A DNA stretch of 64,000 bases, from NCBI RefSeq assembly GCF_016904885.1, contig NZ_JADWYI010000001.1, positions 1,798,001-1,862,000 of the forward strand, written 5' to 3'. Both the position numbers and the translations under genes were made by a program. Origin of the DNA: Archangium primigenium (lineage in GTDB: Bacteria > Myxococcota > Myxococcia > Myxococcales > Myxococcaceae). Every line of letters begins with the position of its first letter. Position 1 is the first letter of the stretch. Below are positions 18,101 to 33,057 of this stretch, piece by piece. The notes under the pieces are model-generated. The model had not been told where the DNA came from. It was given only the letters and a program-made list of their open reading frames with translations, and did not search any database.

Positions 18101-18390
18101 ACGTCTTCTACGCGGGCCTGGCGCTGTTGCTGCTCGTCACGCTGCTGGGCGTGCTGGTGTTGTGGGGCAACGTCGTGAGCGCGGCGGATCGCCTGCTGGC
18201 CGCGAGCCTCACCGGGGCGCTGAGCCTGTCGCTGCTGTTGCTCGTGGCGGAGGCCTGGAAGCTGCCCCTGCTGGACGACGTGGCGCTCGCGCTCGCGGTG
18301 GTGGGCGCGGTGGCCGTCTCCACTTCCGCGCTGCGCGCCCAGGCCACGGACAAACGCGCCCCCGAGCCCCTGGAGAAGCGCGCGCCATGA
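18097..18390 (+). CDS. MrpF/MnhF-like cation antiporter subunit
   Basis: This 97-residue protein has three predicted membrane helices (about 4-24, 35-54, 58-78) and the MrpF-like segment SAADRLLAASLTGA. The short Lys/Arg/Glu-rich tail is cytoplasmic-like. Its ATG overlaps the MrpE stop (ATGA) and its stop overlaps the MrpG start, so all three are translationally coupled. As in other Mrp systems it would be a small membrane subunit of the cation/proton antiporter; orphan F/G pairs have also been linked to bile-salt or choline efflux in other bacteria. Confidence 0.75.
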   Translation: MNVFYAGLALLLLVTLLGVLVLWGNVVSAADRLLAASLTGALSLSLLLLVAEAWKLPLLDDVALALAVVGAVAVSTSALRAQATDKRAPEPLEKRAP

Positions 18391-18677
18391 GTCTCGGGCT
18401 CCTGCTGTCCTCCGCGTGCCTGGTCTGTGGGGCCTTCTTCCTCGCCGTGGCGGCGCTGGGCCTCGTGCGCTTTCCCGATGCGCTCAGCCGCCTGCAGGGC
18501 GTCTCCAAGGCGACCGCCCTGGGCGTGGGCTGTTGGATGCTGGGGCTGCTGCTGCGCGCCTCGTCCGTGTTCACCGGGCTCAAGCTGCTCTTCGTCTGGG
18601 GCCTGGTGCTGGTGTGGCTCGGCTATCTGGGACAGCTCGTGGGCCGCCTCGCGTTGATCGCCGCCCGGCGCCGGTGA
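18387..18677 (+). CDS. MrpG/MnhG-like cation antiporter subunit
   Basis: The 96-residue, three-helix membrane protein carries the hallmark MrpG region GLVRFPDALSRLQGVSKATALGV, in which the RFPD(A/V)xxRxHAxTKA pattern is recognisable although the usual His is Gln. It closes the E-F-G operon. Without subunits A-D in the window, either they lie elsewhere in the genome or this trio functions by itself. Confidence 0.8.
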   Translation: MSLGLLLSSACLVCGAFFLAVAALGLVRFPDALSRLQGVSKATALGVGCWMLGLLLRASSVFTGLKLLFVWGLVLVWLGYLGQLVGRLALIAARRR

Positions 18678-18724
18678 GGGTTGGGGTACGCTCGCCGCCT
18701 TCACCCTTATCCCCAGGAATCCGC

Positions 18725-19147
18725 ATGGTCGACTTTCGCAACTTCATCGGGCGGGGAACCGCCTCGAGCGCTCCGCTGAGCATCTGGGCGCAGGTGCTGC
18801 TGCCCTACCTGAACGTGGGCACCGGCGAGTTCATCGATCTGGGGCCCCAGCAGGCCGCCTTCAAGGGGAAGATCGACACCGTTTTCTACAAGGGCGACTT
18901 CACGCTCGCGCTCAAGCTGCTCGACAACGGCACGGCGGAGATCAACCTCAACGGCACGCGCTCCACCACCGCGAAGTACACGGTGAAGGGCAGCAAGCTG
19001 TCCATCGAGGCGAAGTTCGGCGCCCACGACTCGGTCATCGCCTTCGAGCCCGGGGGCAAGGGCAACGTGGAGACGTACCTGTCGGTGTCGGGCGCCAAGA
19101 GCATCAACGTGCACCTGGCGCCGGGCGAGAAGCCCAAGGTGGCGTGA
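18725..19147 (+). CDS. Hypothetical protein, unknown family
   Basis: This 140-residue protein is not recognised. It has no signal peptide or membrane segment. The C-terminal hundred residues alternate short hydrophobic strands with Gly/Thr turns (TLALKLLDNGTAEINLNGT, KYTVKGSKLSIEAKFG), suggesting a small beta-sandwich or lipocalin-like fold. The N-terminal DFRNFIGRGTASSAPLS is polar. AGGA lies seven bases before the ATG. It sits alone between the mrp-like operon and the convergent tonB gene, 18 bases from the latter. No function is proposed. Confidence 0.6.
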   Translation: MVDFRNFIGRGTASSAPLSIWAQVLLPYLNVGTGEFIDLGPQQAAFKGKIDTVFYKGDFTLALKLLDNGTAEINLNGTRSTTAKYTVKGSKLSIEAKFGAHDSVIAFEPGGKGNVETYLSVSGAKSINVHLAPGEKPKVA

Positions 19148-19165
19148 GCCCCCCGCGGGCCCGGC

Positions 19166-19957
19166 TCAGTCGAGCACGAAGGTGTAGGAGTACTTCATCT
19201 CCGTGGACACGGCCTCGCCATTCTTGATGGCGGGCTTGAAGCGGAAGCGCAGGAGCGCCCCGCGCGCCGCTTCGTCCAGGCCGTAGCCCAGGCCCTTGAC
19301 CACGCTGACCTTCACCACGCGGCCCTCGGTGTCGATGGTGATGGACATGGTGACGGTGCCCTCGATGCCGGCGCGGCGCGCCTCGTCGGGGTAGGGCACC
19401 TTCACCTCCGAGGCCACGGAGGGCTCGGTGTCCACCTGGTACACGGGCACGTACTTGGGCGCCGCGTAGGCCTTCACGTCCTTGGGATCCACCGCCCGCT
19501 CGCCCGTCTTGCCGTAGACCGTGTTGCCCACGGGCGCGGCGAAGGCGCCCGCGCTGGTGGTGGAGGACATGGACAGGCCCACCACGAGCGGCACCGGCTT
19601 GCTGGGCGTCTCGGGGGGCGGCGCGTCGTTGGGCGGAGGCGGCGGTGCGTCCGGCGGAGGCGGCGGGGGCGGCTTCTCGGCCCGGGCGACCTTCACCGGG
19701 GGCGGCTTGGGCGCGGCCTTGGGCGGAGGGGGCGGCGGCTTGGGTTCCTCGGGGGGCGGAGGCGGCGGGGGCTTGCGCACCTCCACCATGACCAGCTCCA
19801 CGGGCCGCGCGGACGCGGGCGGGGCCCGGTCCTCCAGACGCGAGAGCATCCAGAAGCCCACGGCGTGCACGCCGAGCGACGCCAGCACGAACGCGGGCGT
19901 CACCCAGGCGGGGCGCGCGGAGGGCAGGGGCGGAAGGGTCTGGACGGCCTGACTCAT
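19166..19957 (-). CDS. tonB: TonB-family energy transducer
   Basis: The 263-residue protein has one N-terminal membrane anchor (about 20-40) and a long Pro/Lys-rich periplasmic spacer (about 55-130) with repeated PPPPPP runs. The C-terminal TonB domain (about 175-263) contains YPDEARRAGIEGTVTM and RFRFKPAIKNGE. It transmits proton-motive force from ExbB-ExbD to outer-membrane TonB-dependent receptors. It is the third gene of an exbB-exbD-tonB operon, 16 bases after exbD. The receptor served is unknown; the SusC-like protein at 34447-37443 is the only receptor in the window. Confidence 0.9.
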   Translation of the reverse strand: MSQAVQTLPPLPSARPAWVTPAFVLASLGVHAVGFWMLSRLEDRAPPASARPVELVMVEVRKPPPPPPPEEPKPPPPPPKAAPKPPPVKVARAEKPPPPPPPDAPPPPPNDAPPPETPSKPVPLVVGLSMSSTTSAGAFAAPVGNTVYGKTGERAVDPKDVKAYAAPKYVPVYQVDTEPSVASEVKVPYPDEARRAGIEGTVTMSITIDTEGRVVKVSVVKGLGYGLDEAARGALLRFRFKPAIKNGEAVSTEMKYSYTFVLD

Positions 19958-19973
19958 GTCCTCGCCTCGCTCC

Positions 19974-20408
19974 TCACGGCCCCGCGGGGGCGGCGGTGGG
20001 GGCCACGTCCTTCTCGATGTTGAGCGCGAACTTGGCGATGCCCTCGCCCTTCACCACGTCGATGAGCCGCATCACCCGGCCGTAGGGGATGGTCTGATCC
20101 GCGCTGATGATGGCGCGCGTCTCCTTGTCCTTGCCCAGGGCCTCGACCACGCGGCGGCGCAGCTCGTCCTCGCTCACCTCCGCGCCGTCGAAGAAGAGCT
20201 TGCCCTGCTTGTCGAGCACCACGTTGACGAGCCCCTGCACCGTCTCGCCGCCGTTGGCCGCGCGGGGCAGGTCCACCTCCACCGTCTCGCGCACGATGAA
20301 GTTGGCCGTCACCATGAAGATGATGAGCAGCACCAGCACCACGTCCACCAGCGGCGTGACGTTGATGCCGGAGATCTCCTCGTCGTTGTCCTGGGCTCCA
20401 CCCGCCAT
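19974..20408 (-). CDS. exbD: ExbD/TolR-family biopolymer transport protein
   Basis: This 144-residue protein has an acidic cytoplasmic start (MAGGAQDNDEEISGINVTPLVDV) and a single membrane helix carrying the conserved Asp of NVTPLVDVVLVLLIIF, the proton-path residue of ExbD/TolR. A periplasmic domain of about 95 residues ends with GEGIAKFALNIEK. It begins three bases after the exbB stop. With ExbB it forms the proton-driven motor for TonB. Distinguishing ExbD from TolR rests on the tonB gene downstream and the absence of tolA/tolB/pal here. Confidence 0.9.
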   Translation of the reverse strand: MAGGAQDNDEEISGINVTPLVDVVLVLLIIFMVTANFIVRETVEVDLPRAANGGETVQGLVNVVLDKQGKLFFDGAEVSEDELRRRVVEALGKDKETRAIISADQTIPYGRVMRLIDVVKGEGIAKFALNIEKDVAPTAAPAGP

Positions 20409-20411
20409 GGC

Positions 20412-21095
<684 letters not shown>

Positions 21096-21274
21096 GAAGG
21101 GGTTCCCGGGGAAGGTGGGACAAAGGGGGACGTAGCGCGTCCGCGCCGACGCACCGCATCCATTCTTCGACACGGTTGGAAAGTCAATGGAATCAGTCCA
21201 CAAAGGAGGCGGGCGGGGGAGGGGATGCCCACCCCCGACCCCTGTCCCTGGCCCTCAACGCGTGGGCGCCGATT

Positions 21275-24466
<3,192 letters not shown>

Positions 24467-24475
24467 ACGTCACCT

Positions 24476-25624
24476 CTAGAAGCGCAGCAGTGCCTGGACA
24501 CCACTCGACCCCCCGCCCAGGACGGGCAGGATGCTCACCCGGGGTTGGGTCTGGGGGTTCGGATCGACCTGGTTCGGATCGATGCGGTAGGACTCGGGTT
24601 GATTGAGATAGGCGAGGACGGCGCCGGTGATGAGGGCCGCGCCCCCGAGGGCATAACCCCCGAAGGCGGCGCGCTGCATCAGGTTGCCCTGGTTGAGCTG
24701 GGCGGCGAGCGGGGTGGGGGGCACGCAGCCGCCGCACGCGTTGATGCCCGTGTCGAAGGCGTTGAAGCGCTCGCGCGACTGAAGGTGCAGCAGCACGCCG
24801 CCACCGGTGAGGGCCGCGCCCGCGCCCATGACCAGCCAGGGCATCGCCGCGGACCAGCGGCGCCGGTAGCGGGTGAGGTCGTTGGCGGTGAACAGCTTCA
24901 TGTCGAGCGACAGCGTCTCACCGGGCAGCAGGCTGCGGGTCTCGTCGCTGGGCACGTAGCCCGCGAGGGTGGCCGAGACGCTGTGGGCCCCGGGGCGCAC
25001 CAGGCCCGAGTAGCGGCCGGGCGCGGTGAACAGGGGCTTGTTGTCCAGCATCACCACGGCGCCGGGCTGGTCGCAGACGACCTCCACGTGGGCGAGCTGG
25101 TTCTCGATGAGCGTCTTGTAGTTGCGCGCGTACTCGAACTTCTCCGCCTCGAGCGGTTCGGCGCCGAAGCGCAGCGCGGCCACCAGGTGCTCGTGCACCT
25201 CGATGGGCTGGTCCAGGTTCATCAGCGCCAGGGCCAGGTTGTAGTGGATGGCGGGGTGGCCCCACAGCGCCAGGGCCTGGCGGTACTTGTCGCTGGCCTG
25301 CACGAAGATGGATTCCTTGAGCAGGGCGTTGCCCGCGCGGAACAGCTCGAGCGCGCGCTCCTGGTCCCGCTTCGCGACGCCCTTGGCCCACGGCCGCTCC
25401 GGCTCGGGGCCCTTGTTCACGGGGGCCGCGGCCTCGGGAGGCGGCGGGGGCGCGAGGGTCGTGGAGGGGGGTGGCTCGGGCGCGGTGGTGGGCACGGGGG
25501 CCGGGGTCGCCTTGCCCCGCGCGCCGGACTTGCGGGAGACGCCTGGCTTGCTCCCGGAGGACTGGGCGTGCACGGGCGCCGCGGCCAGCGCCAGCAGGGC
25601 CACCGTCATGTTCACCTTGTTCAC
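24476..25624 (-). CDS. Secreted TPR/PEGA-domain protein
   Basis: The 382-residue protein has a signal peptide (VNKVNMTVALLALAAAPVHAQ) and a Pro-rich linker (about 35-75). TPR-like helices follow (about 80-190: RALELFRAGNALLKESIF, KYRQALALWGHPAIHYNLALALM). A PEGA-type beta domain (about 195-260) contains PGAVVMLDNKPLF and AGYVPSDETRSL, and then come two C-terminal hydrophobic helices around 275-295 and 325-345. I chose the GTG at 25624 because it supplies a Lys to the signal peptide; the ATG at 25609 is the alternative. It is eight bases after the kinase stop and nine before the DUF4215 gene. Such proteins are common beside myxobacterial kinases; the partner is unknown. Confidence 0.75.
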   Translation of the reverse strand: MNKVNMTVALLALAAAPVHAQSSGSKPGVSRKSGARGKATPAPVPTTAPEPPPSTTLAPPPPPEAAAPVNKGPEPERPWAKGVAKRDQERALELFRAGNALLKESIFVQASDKYRQALALWGHPAIHYNLALALMNLDQPIEVHEHLVAALRFGAEPLEAEKFEYARNYKTLIENQLAHVEVVCDQPGAVVMLDNKPLFTAPGRYSGLVRPGAHSVSATLAGYVPSDETRSLLPGETLSLDMKLFTANDLTRYRRRWSAAMPWLVMGAGAALTGGGVLLHLQSRERFNAFDTGINACGGCVPPTPLAAQLNQGNLMQRAAFGGYALGGAALITGAVLAYLNQPESYRIDPNQVDPNPQTQPRVSILPVLGGGSSGVQALLRF

Positions 25625-25632
25625 GGCTCGTC

Positions 25633-28656
<3,024 letters not shown>

Positions 28657-28880
28657 CCCCTACGAATCGTTCGCGAACCGGGGGGTTCGCGGGGGAGGCG
28701 CCACCTGCCTTGCACCGGGCCCAACGCCCGTGGAGCCAGCCCCCGTCTTGTCGTTCCGACCGGCCGGGATCATTACACGGTCCCGGTCCTCCCGATAGTC
28801 CGTGACCCTCCTGTCACGTCGCGTGGTGCGGGGGGGCGGGCAAGGTAGGGGTTACCCGCCCCGCGTCCAAGGCCGCCCGG
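28657..28880. promoter_or_regulatory. 224-base gap upstream of the kinase operon
   Basis: It separates the kinase start from the stop of the NHL lipoprotein gene on the same strand. It must contain the kinase promoter and the NHL terminator. I found no clear -35/-10 pair, sigma-54 element or hairpin with a T-tract. Confidence 0.3.
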
Positions 28881-30596
28881 CTACTCGCTGGCGAACAGGA
28901 GGACGCGGTGGTTGGCCGAGTCGGTGACCACGACGTGCGGCCAGGCGAGCGTGATGCCGCTCGGCTCGGCGAGGCTGCGCGCACTGGGGGTGTTGCCCGT
29001 GGGGGGGTCCTCGCGGTCGTTGTGGGTGAAGTCCGCCTGCCCGAGCACGCGGTCCGGCGGCGTGTCGGACGTGGTGGGCAGGGTGTTCCACACGAGCACC
29101 CGGTGGTTGAGGGTGTCGGCCACGAAGAGCTGCGCGCCCGTGGAGGTGACGGCGGTGGGGTTGTCCATGGCCGTGGCGGAGAGCCCGGCCGTGCTGGTGG
29201 TGAAGTCGCGCTGGCCGAGCACCACGTCGGCGGGCTGGCCATGGGTGGTGGGGAAGGTGGTCCACACGAGGACGCGGTTGTTGAAGCTGTCGACCACCAC
29301 CAGGCGCTGGCCGTCCGTCCAGACGCCCGTCGGGTTGTAGAGCGTGGTGGGGCCGGGCTTGCTCTCGGAGGTGCCATCGCCATTGGCGTCGTTGCGCCGG
29401 CAGTGGGTGAAGTCCTGCTGGCCGAGCACCAGGTCCGCGGGCTGGCCGTTCGTGGTGGGCGGGGTGTTCCACACCAGGACGCGGTGGTTGCCGGTGTCCG
29501 CCACGAGCACCTTGTCCCGGCTCAGGAACACGCCCTGGGGAAAGCCGAGCGTCCGCGGCGTGCAGCCAAAGGCGCTCGTGTCGAAGCCCTCCTGCCCGAG
29601 GACGAGGGTCGCGGGCGTGGCGGAGAGCAGGGGCGGGGGCGTGTAGAGCAGGACGCGGCTGTTGCGCTGGTCCGCCACGGCCAGGCGCGTGCCGGCGCCC
29701 CCGAGCCCCGCGGGCTGGTTGAGCTTCAGGTCGCTCGTGCCCGGCACATCCGCCGTGAAGTCCGTCTGGCCGAGCACCCAGCCCGCGTCCGCGCCCGGGA
29801 GGGTGGGCACCGGCGAGAAGCCCAGCAGCCGGTGGGCGCCGCGATCCGAGACATAGAGCCGCGCGTCCACGACGACCGCGCTGCCCAGGGGCGCGTTGAG
29901 CGTGCCCGCGCCGGTGGGCCCGCCCCGCTCCTCCGCGCGGTGGGTGAAGTCGGCCTGGCCCAGCACGCCCCGCGCCGCCGCGTGGGTGGCGAGCGTGTAC
30001 CAGTCATGGCAGCGCACCGTGATGTCCTCCACGGCGCCCGCCACGCGGCCACTGCCCTTGTCCAGGGTGCAGCGCAGGCCCGGCACCGGGTTGTCCAGCC
30101 TCACCTCGTACGTCCCCCCCCGCGGCAGCCGGGTGGTGAAGGTGAAGCGGCCGTCCACGGGCAGTGCGAGCGTCTCGGTCCCGAGCGTCAGGGTGGGTGC
30201 TCCACGTGCGCCCTCGACCGTGCCGCCCAGGGCATAGGTCTTCGCGGCGCAGCGCACCCGCACGGACTCCACGTCCGCGCCCGCCACCCGGCCCGTGCCG
30301 CCCTCCACCGCGCAGTCCTGCTCCGCGGGCGCGCCGAGCACCCCGACCGTGTACTCGGTCTGGTTCTCCAGGCGGGTCTCGAAGGCGAAGGGGCCGTCCG
30401 CGGCGCGGGTGAGGCGCTCCTGGCCATTGAGCTGGAGCGTGAGCTCGCCCGCCAGGCCGCTGACGGTGCCCTTCACGGCGTACATCGGGGTCTCGGTGGG
30501 GGGCGCGGGGGGCTTGGTGCCCTCGTCTCCAGGGTTACCGCCACAGGCGGCCATCCACGCCGCCACGCTCCACAGTCCGGCACGAGCCATGCGCAT
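28881..30596 (-). CDS. NHL-repeat surface lipoprotein
   Basis: The 571-residue protein has a lipobox at Cys18 (AWMAACGG). Two or three short beta domains follow (about 38-205: VKGTVSGLAGELTLQLNG, LGGTVEGARGAPTLTLG), each ending in a VRC segment, and then six or so beta-propeller blades. The blades recur as VLGQxDFT, LYNPTGV and VxVxDxxNxRVLVWxTxPTT, the NHL pattern. It should be an extracellular propeller that binds a partner or polysaccharide; such lipoproteins are abundant in myxobacteria and functionally uncharacterised. It lies 54 bases downstream of the SET-domain gene on the same strand. Confidence 0.85.
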   Translation of the reverse strand: MRMARAGLWSVAAWMAACGGNPGDEGTKPPAPPTETPMYAVKGTVSGLAGELTLQLNGQERLTRAADGPFAFETRLENQTEYTVGVLGAPAEQDCAVEGGTGRVAGADVESVRVRCAAKTYALGGTVEGARGAPTLTLGTETLALPVDGRFTFTTRLPRGGTYEVRLDNPVPGLRCTLDKGSGRVAGAVEDITVRCHDWYTLATHAAARGVLGQADFTHRAEERGGPTGAGTLNAPLGSAVVVDARLYVSDRGAHRLLGFSPVPTLPGADAGWVLGQTDFTADVPGTSDLKLNQPAGLGGAGTRLAVADQRNSRVLLYTPPPLLSATPATLVLGQEGFDTSAFGCTPRTLGFPQGVFLSRDKVLVADTGNHRVLVWNTPPTTNGQPADLVLGQQDFTHCRRNDANGDGTSESKPGPTTLYNPTGVWTDGQRLVVVDSFNNRVLVWTTFPTTHGQPADVVLGQRDFTTSTAGLSATAMDNPTAVTSTGAQLFVADTLNHRVLVWNTLPTTSDTPPDRVLGQADFTHNDREDPPTGNTPSARSLAEPSGITLAWPHVVVTDSANHRVLLFASE

Positions 30597-30650
30597 GCCC
30601 GGGGTTATGTCACGGGCTTCTCGAGGGGGACAAGCGAGGGCCCCCGGGGC

Positions 30651-31076
30651 TCAGGGGGGCATCTCCTGGCCCCGCGTCTGCCACCAGTTCTCGCCGTAGC
30701 TGATGCACAGCTGCTCGCCCGCGGCGATGTCCCGCAGGGCGTAGAAGGTGAAGACGTCCTTGGGCGAGTGCCCCTTCTGGAAGCCCCGGTAGTAGGAGAC
30801 GTTCGGCTCCTGCGAGTGGTTGTAGACCATGCCGAAGCCCATCACGACCGCCACCCACTCCCCGCCGCGGTCCTCCTCGTGGGGGCCCCACTCGATGTTG
30901 AACACGTAGTCGGTGAGCGGGGAGTTGCGCACCGAGCGGAAGGGGGCCTTGAGGTAGTGGCACTCCTCGAGCACGGAGCCCTCGGGAATGTCCTCGCTCG
31001 TGAAGACCCCGTAGCCCCACTGGCACGGCTGGACCCTCAGGCCCGGATGGATGAAGAGCGGCTCGCCTGGCTGCAT
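30651..31076 (-). CDS. SET-domain protein (putative protein lysine methyltransferase)
   Basis: The 141-residue protein is essentially one SET domain. GYGVFTSEDIPEGSVLEE matches the N-terminal SET beta-hairpin, YNHSQEPN is the NHS..PN S-adenosylmethionine-binding motif, and ISYGENWW resembles the catalytic Tyr segment. FYALRDIAAGEQL joins the two. It should transfer methyl groups to a lysine of some protein. Bacterial SET proteins of this minimal size are known but their substrates mostly are not. It is cytoplasmic, precedes the NHL lipoprotein gene and faces the M28 aminopeptidase gene across 112 bases. Confidence 0.8.
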   Translation of the reverse strand: MQPGEPLFIHPGLRVQPCQWGYGVFTSEDIPEGSVLEECHYLKAPFRSVRNSPLTDYVFNIEWGPHEEDRGGEWVAVVMGFGMVYNHSQEPNVSYYRGFQKGHSPKDVFTFYALRDIAAGEQLCISYGENWWQTRGQEMPP

Positions 31077-31188
31077 GGCGGCGTTGCTACCACGGCCGGG
31101 AGGTCACATCCCAGGTCATTCCCAGCGCGCCTCCGGGTGCCATAGGTTCGCCTCCTCCCCCGCCAGCGCGGTACCCGAGGTGACGTAC

Positions 31189-32988
31189 ATGGCAATGAAC
31201 AAGTTTGGTCCGGTCGTGGCATGGCTCGCGTGCGCGGCCCCCGCGGTCGCGGCCCCCCCGTCGCGAGCCGTCGCCCCCCAGCAGGAGCGCGAGGTGTGGA
31301 TCACCATCGGCACCGACGCGCTCCAGCCCGTGCGCTCCTCCTTCCAGCGCGAGGGCGTGGCGCTGCCCGCCCCCACGTTCCAGACGGAGGGCGTGGCGGT
31401 GATGCGGCTGAGCGAGTCGCAGGTGCTGCGCCTGGGCCAGTCGGTGCACGAGGAGCTCAACCGCTGCGCGGGCTTCATCGCCCACGACTCCGAGGCGGAG
31501 GCGATCGCCGCGGCCAAGGCGGACGCGGCGCCCGCCCAGAACCTGGCGACGCCCACCTACTCCATCAACAACGCCCCCTCGGTGAACGCGCTCCTCGCCG
31601 AGGTGCGCGAGCTCAACATCCGCAACACCATCAACTCGCTGTCCACCAACTGGACCAACCGCTACTACAACGCGCAGACGGGCCAGGACGCCGCCGTGTG
31701 GCTGCGCGGCCAGTGGGCGGACCTGGCCAAGGATCGTCCGGACATCTCCGTGGCGTTCTTCAAGCACTTCAGCTGGAAGCAGCAGTCCGTCATCGCCACC
31801 ATCCAGGGCACCACGCACCCCAGCGAGATCGTCGTGCTCGGCGGCCACCTGGACTCCATCAACCAGAGCAGCCCCTCCGCGGGCGTGGCGCCGGGCGCGG
31901 ATGACGACGCCTCGGGCGTGTCCTGCCTCACGGAGATCCTCCGCGTGGCCATCGCCAAGGGCTACCGGCCGGCGCGCACGGTGAAGTTCATGGCCTACGC
32001 GGGCGAGGAGGTGGGCCTGTACGGCTCGGCCGCCATCGCCAACTCGCACAAGAACGAGGCCGCCAACGTGGTGGGCGTGTTGCAGCTGGACATGACCAAC
32101 TACAAGGGCTCGGCCTACGACTTCGGCATCACCATGGACCGCACGAGCCCCGCGCTCAACACCCACGTCATCAACCTCATCACCACCTACCTGCCGACGC
32201 TCACCTATACGCAGTTCAACTGCGGCTATGGCTGCTCGGACCATGCCTCGTGGACCAGCGCGGGCTTCCCCGCGAGCATGCCCTTCGAGGCCACCATCAA
32301 CACGGACAACAAGAAGATCCACACCCCCGAGGACACGCTCACGTACATGGGCGGCACGGCGGATCACTCGGTGAAGTTCGCCAAGCTGGGCGCGGCCTTC
32401 ATGGCGGAGGTCGCCAAGGGCGCCTCCGAGGGCAACGTTCCGCCCCGGGTGGGCCCGGCCCTGAACAACACCGCCACCCTGGACGCCACCTACAAGGTGC
32501 CGCGCTGCGCGGAGGAGGGGCTGAGCTGTGACTCCGGCGCGCTGCTCAACGGCCGCGCCAACCTGGGCCCGGAGGTCACCCGTCCCAACACCCTCAAGGG
32601 CGCGTGCCCGGATGGCACCTCGGGCATCTTCCACCACGACGAGTCCATCGACCGCATCAAGGTGGGCACCCCGGACGGCACGGAGATGGTCGCGGGCAAG
32701 GCGGTCAAGGTCGACGTGACCGTCTTCACCTATTCCACGGCGGATGACCGGCTGGACCTCTACTCGGCGGCCAACGCGGACAGCCCCACGTGGACGTTCA
32801 TCGGCACGCTCGCCCCCACCAGCGCGGGCACGAGCACCCTGTCCACCACCTACACCCTGCCCGCGGGCGGCCGGCAGGCCCTGCGCGCGCGCTTCCGCTA
32901 CGGCGGCGCCGCGGGCGCGTGCGGCACCGGCACCTACGACGACCACGATGACCTGGTCTTCGCGGTGGGCGCGGCCGCCACGCCCTGA
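31189..32988 (+). CDS. Secreted M28 leucyl aminopeptidase
   Basis: The 599-residue protein has a signal peptide (MAMNKFGPVVAWLACAAPAVAAPP), a propeptide-like region up to about 200, and an M28 catalytic domain. Its dizinc ligands are visible as GGHLDSI, GADDDASG, AGEEVGLYG, LQLDMTNY and CSDHASW. This matches the Aeromonas/Vibrio secreted aminopeptidase group. A C-terminal beta domain (about 470-599) follows and may bind substrate or be removed during export. It should release N-terminal amino acids from prey peptides. GAGGTG lies seven bases before the ATG chosen; earlier in-frame codons overlap the divergent SET gene. A strong hairpin follows. Confidence 0.9.
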   Translation: MAMNKFGPVVAWLACAAPAVAAPPSRAVAPQQEREVWITIGTDALQPVRSSFQREGVALPAPTFQTEGVAVMRLSESQVLRLGQSVHEELNRCAGFIAHDSEAEAIAAAKADAAPAQNLATPTYSINNAPSVNALLAEVRELNIRNTINSLSTNWTNRYYNAQTGQDAAVWLRGQWADLAKDRPDISVAFFKHFSWKQQSVIATIQGTTHPSEIVVLGGHLDSINQSSPSAGVAPGADDDASGVSCLTEILRVAIAKGYRPARTVKFMAYAGEEVGLYGSAAIANSHKNEAANVVGVLQLDMTNYKGSAYDFGITMDRTSPALNTHVINLITTYLPTLTYTQFNCGYGCSDHASWTSAGFPASMPFEATINTDNKKIHTPEDTLTYMGGTADHSVKFAKLGAAFMAEVAKGASEGNVPPRVGPALNNTATLDATYKVPRCAEEGLSCDSGALLNGRANLGPEVTRPNTLKGACPDGTSGIFHHDESIDRIKVGTPDGTEMVAGKAVKVDVTVFTYSTADDRLDLYSAANADSPTWTFIGTLAPTSAGTSTLSTTYTLPAGGRQALRARFRYGGAAGACGTGTYDDHDDLVFAVGAAATP

Positions 32989-32995
32989 CGCACCA

Positions 32996-33037
32996 ACGCC
33001 CCGGAGCACGGGCCGTGAGGCCAGCGCTCCGGGGCGT
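32996..33037. terminator. Hairpin terminator between convergent aminopeptidase and susD-like genes
   Basis: ACGCCCCGGAGC (32996-33007) pairs perfectly with GCTCCGGGGCGT (33026-33037) around an 18-base loop, followed by CGTTCCC. It lies between convergent genes, so it may act in both directions. Confidence 0.7.
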
Positions 33038-33057
33038 CGTTCCCAACCCGGACCCGC

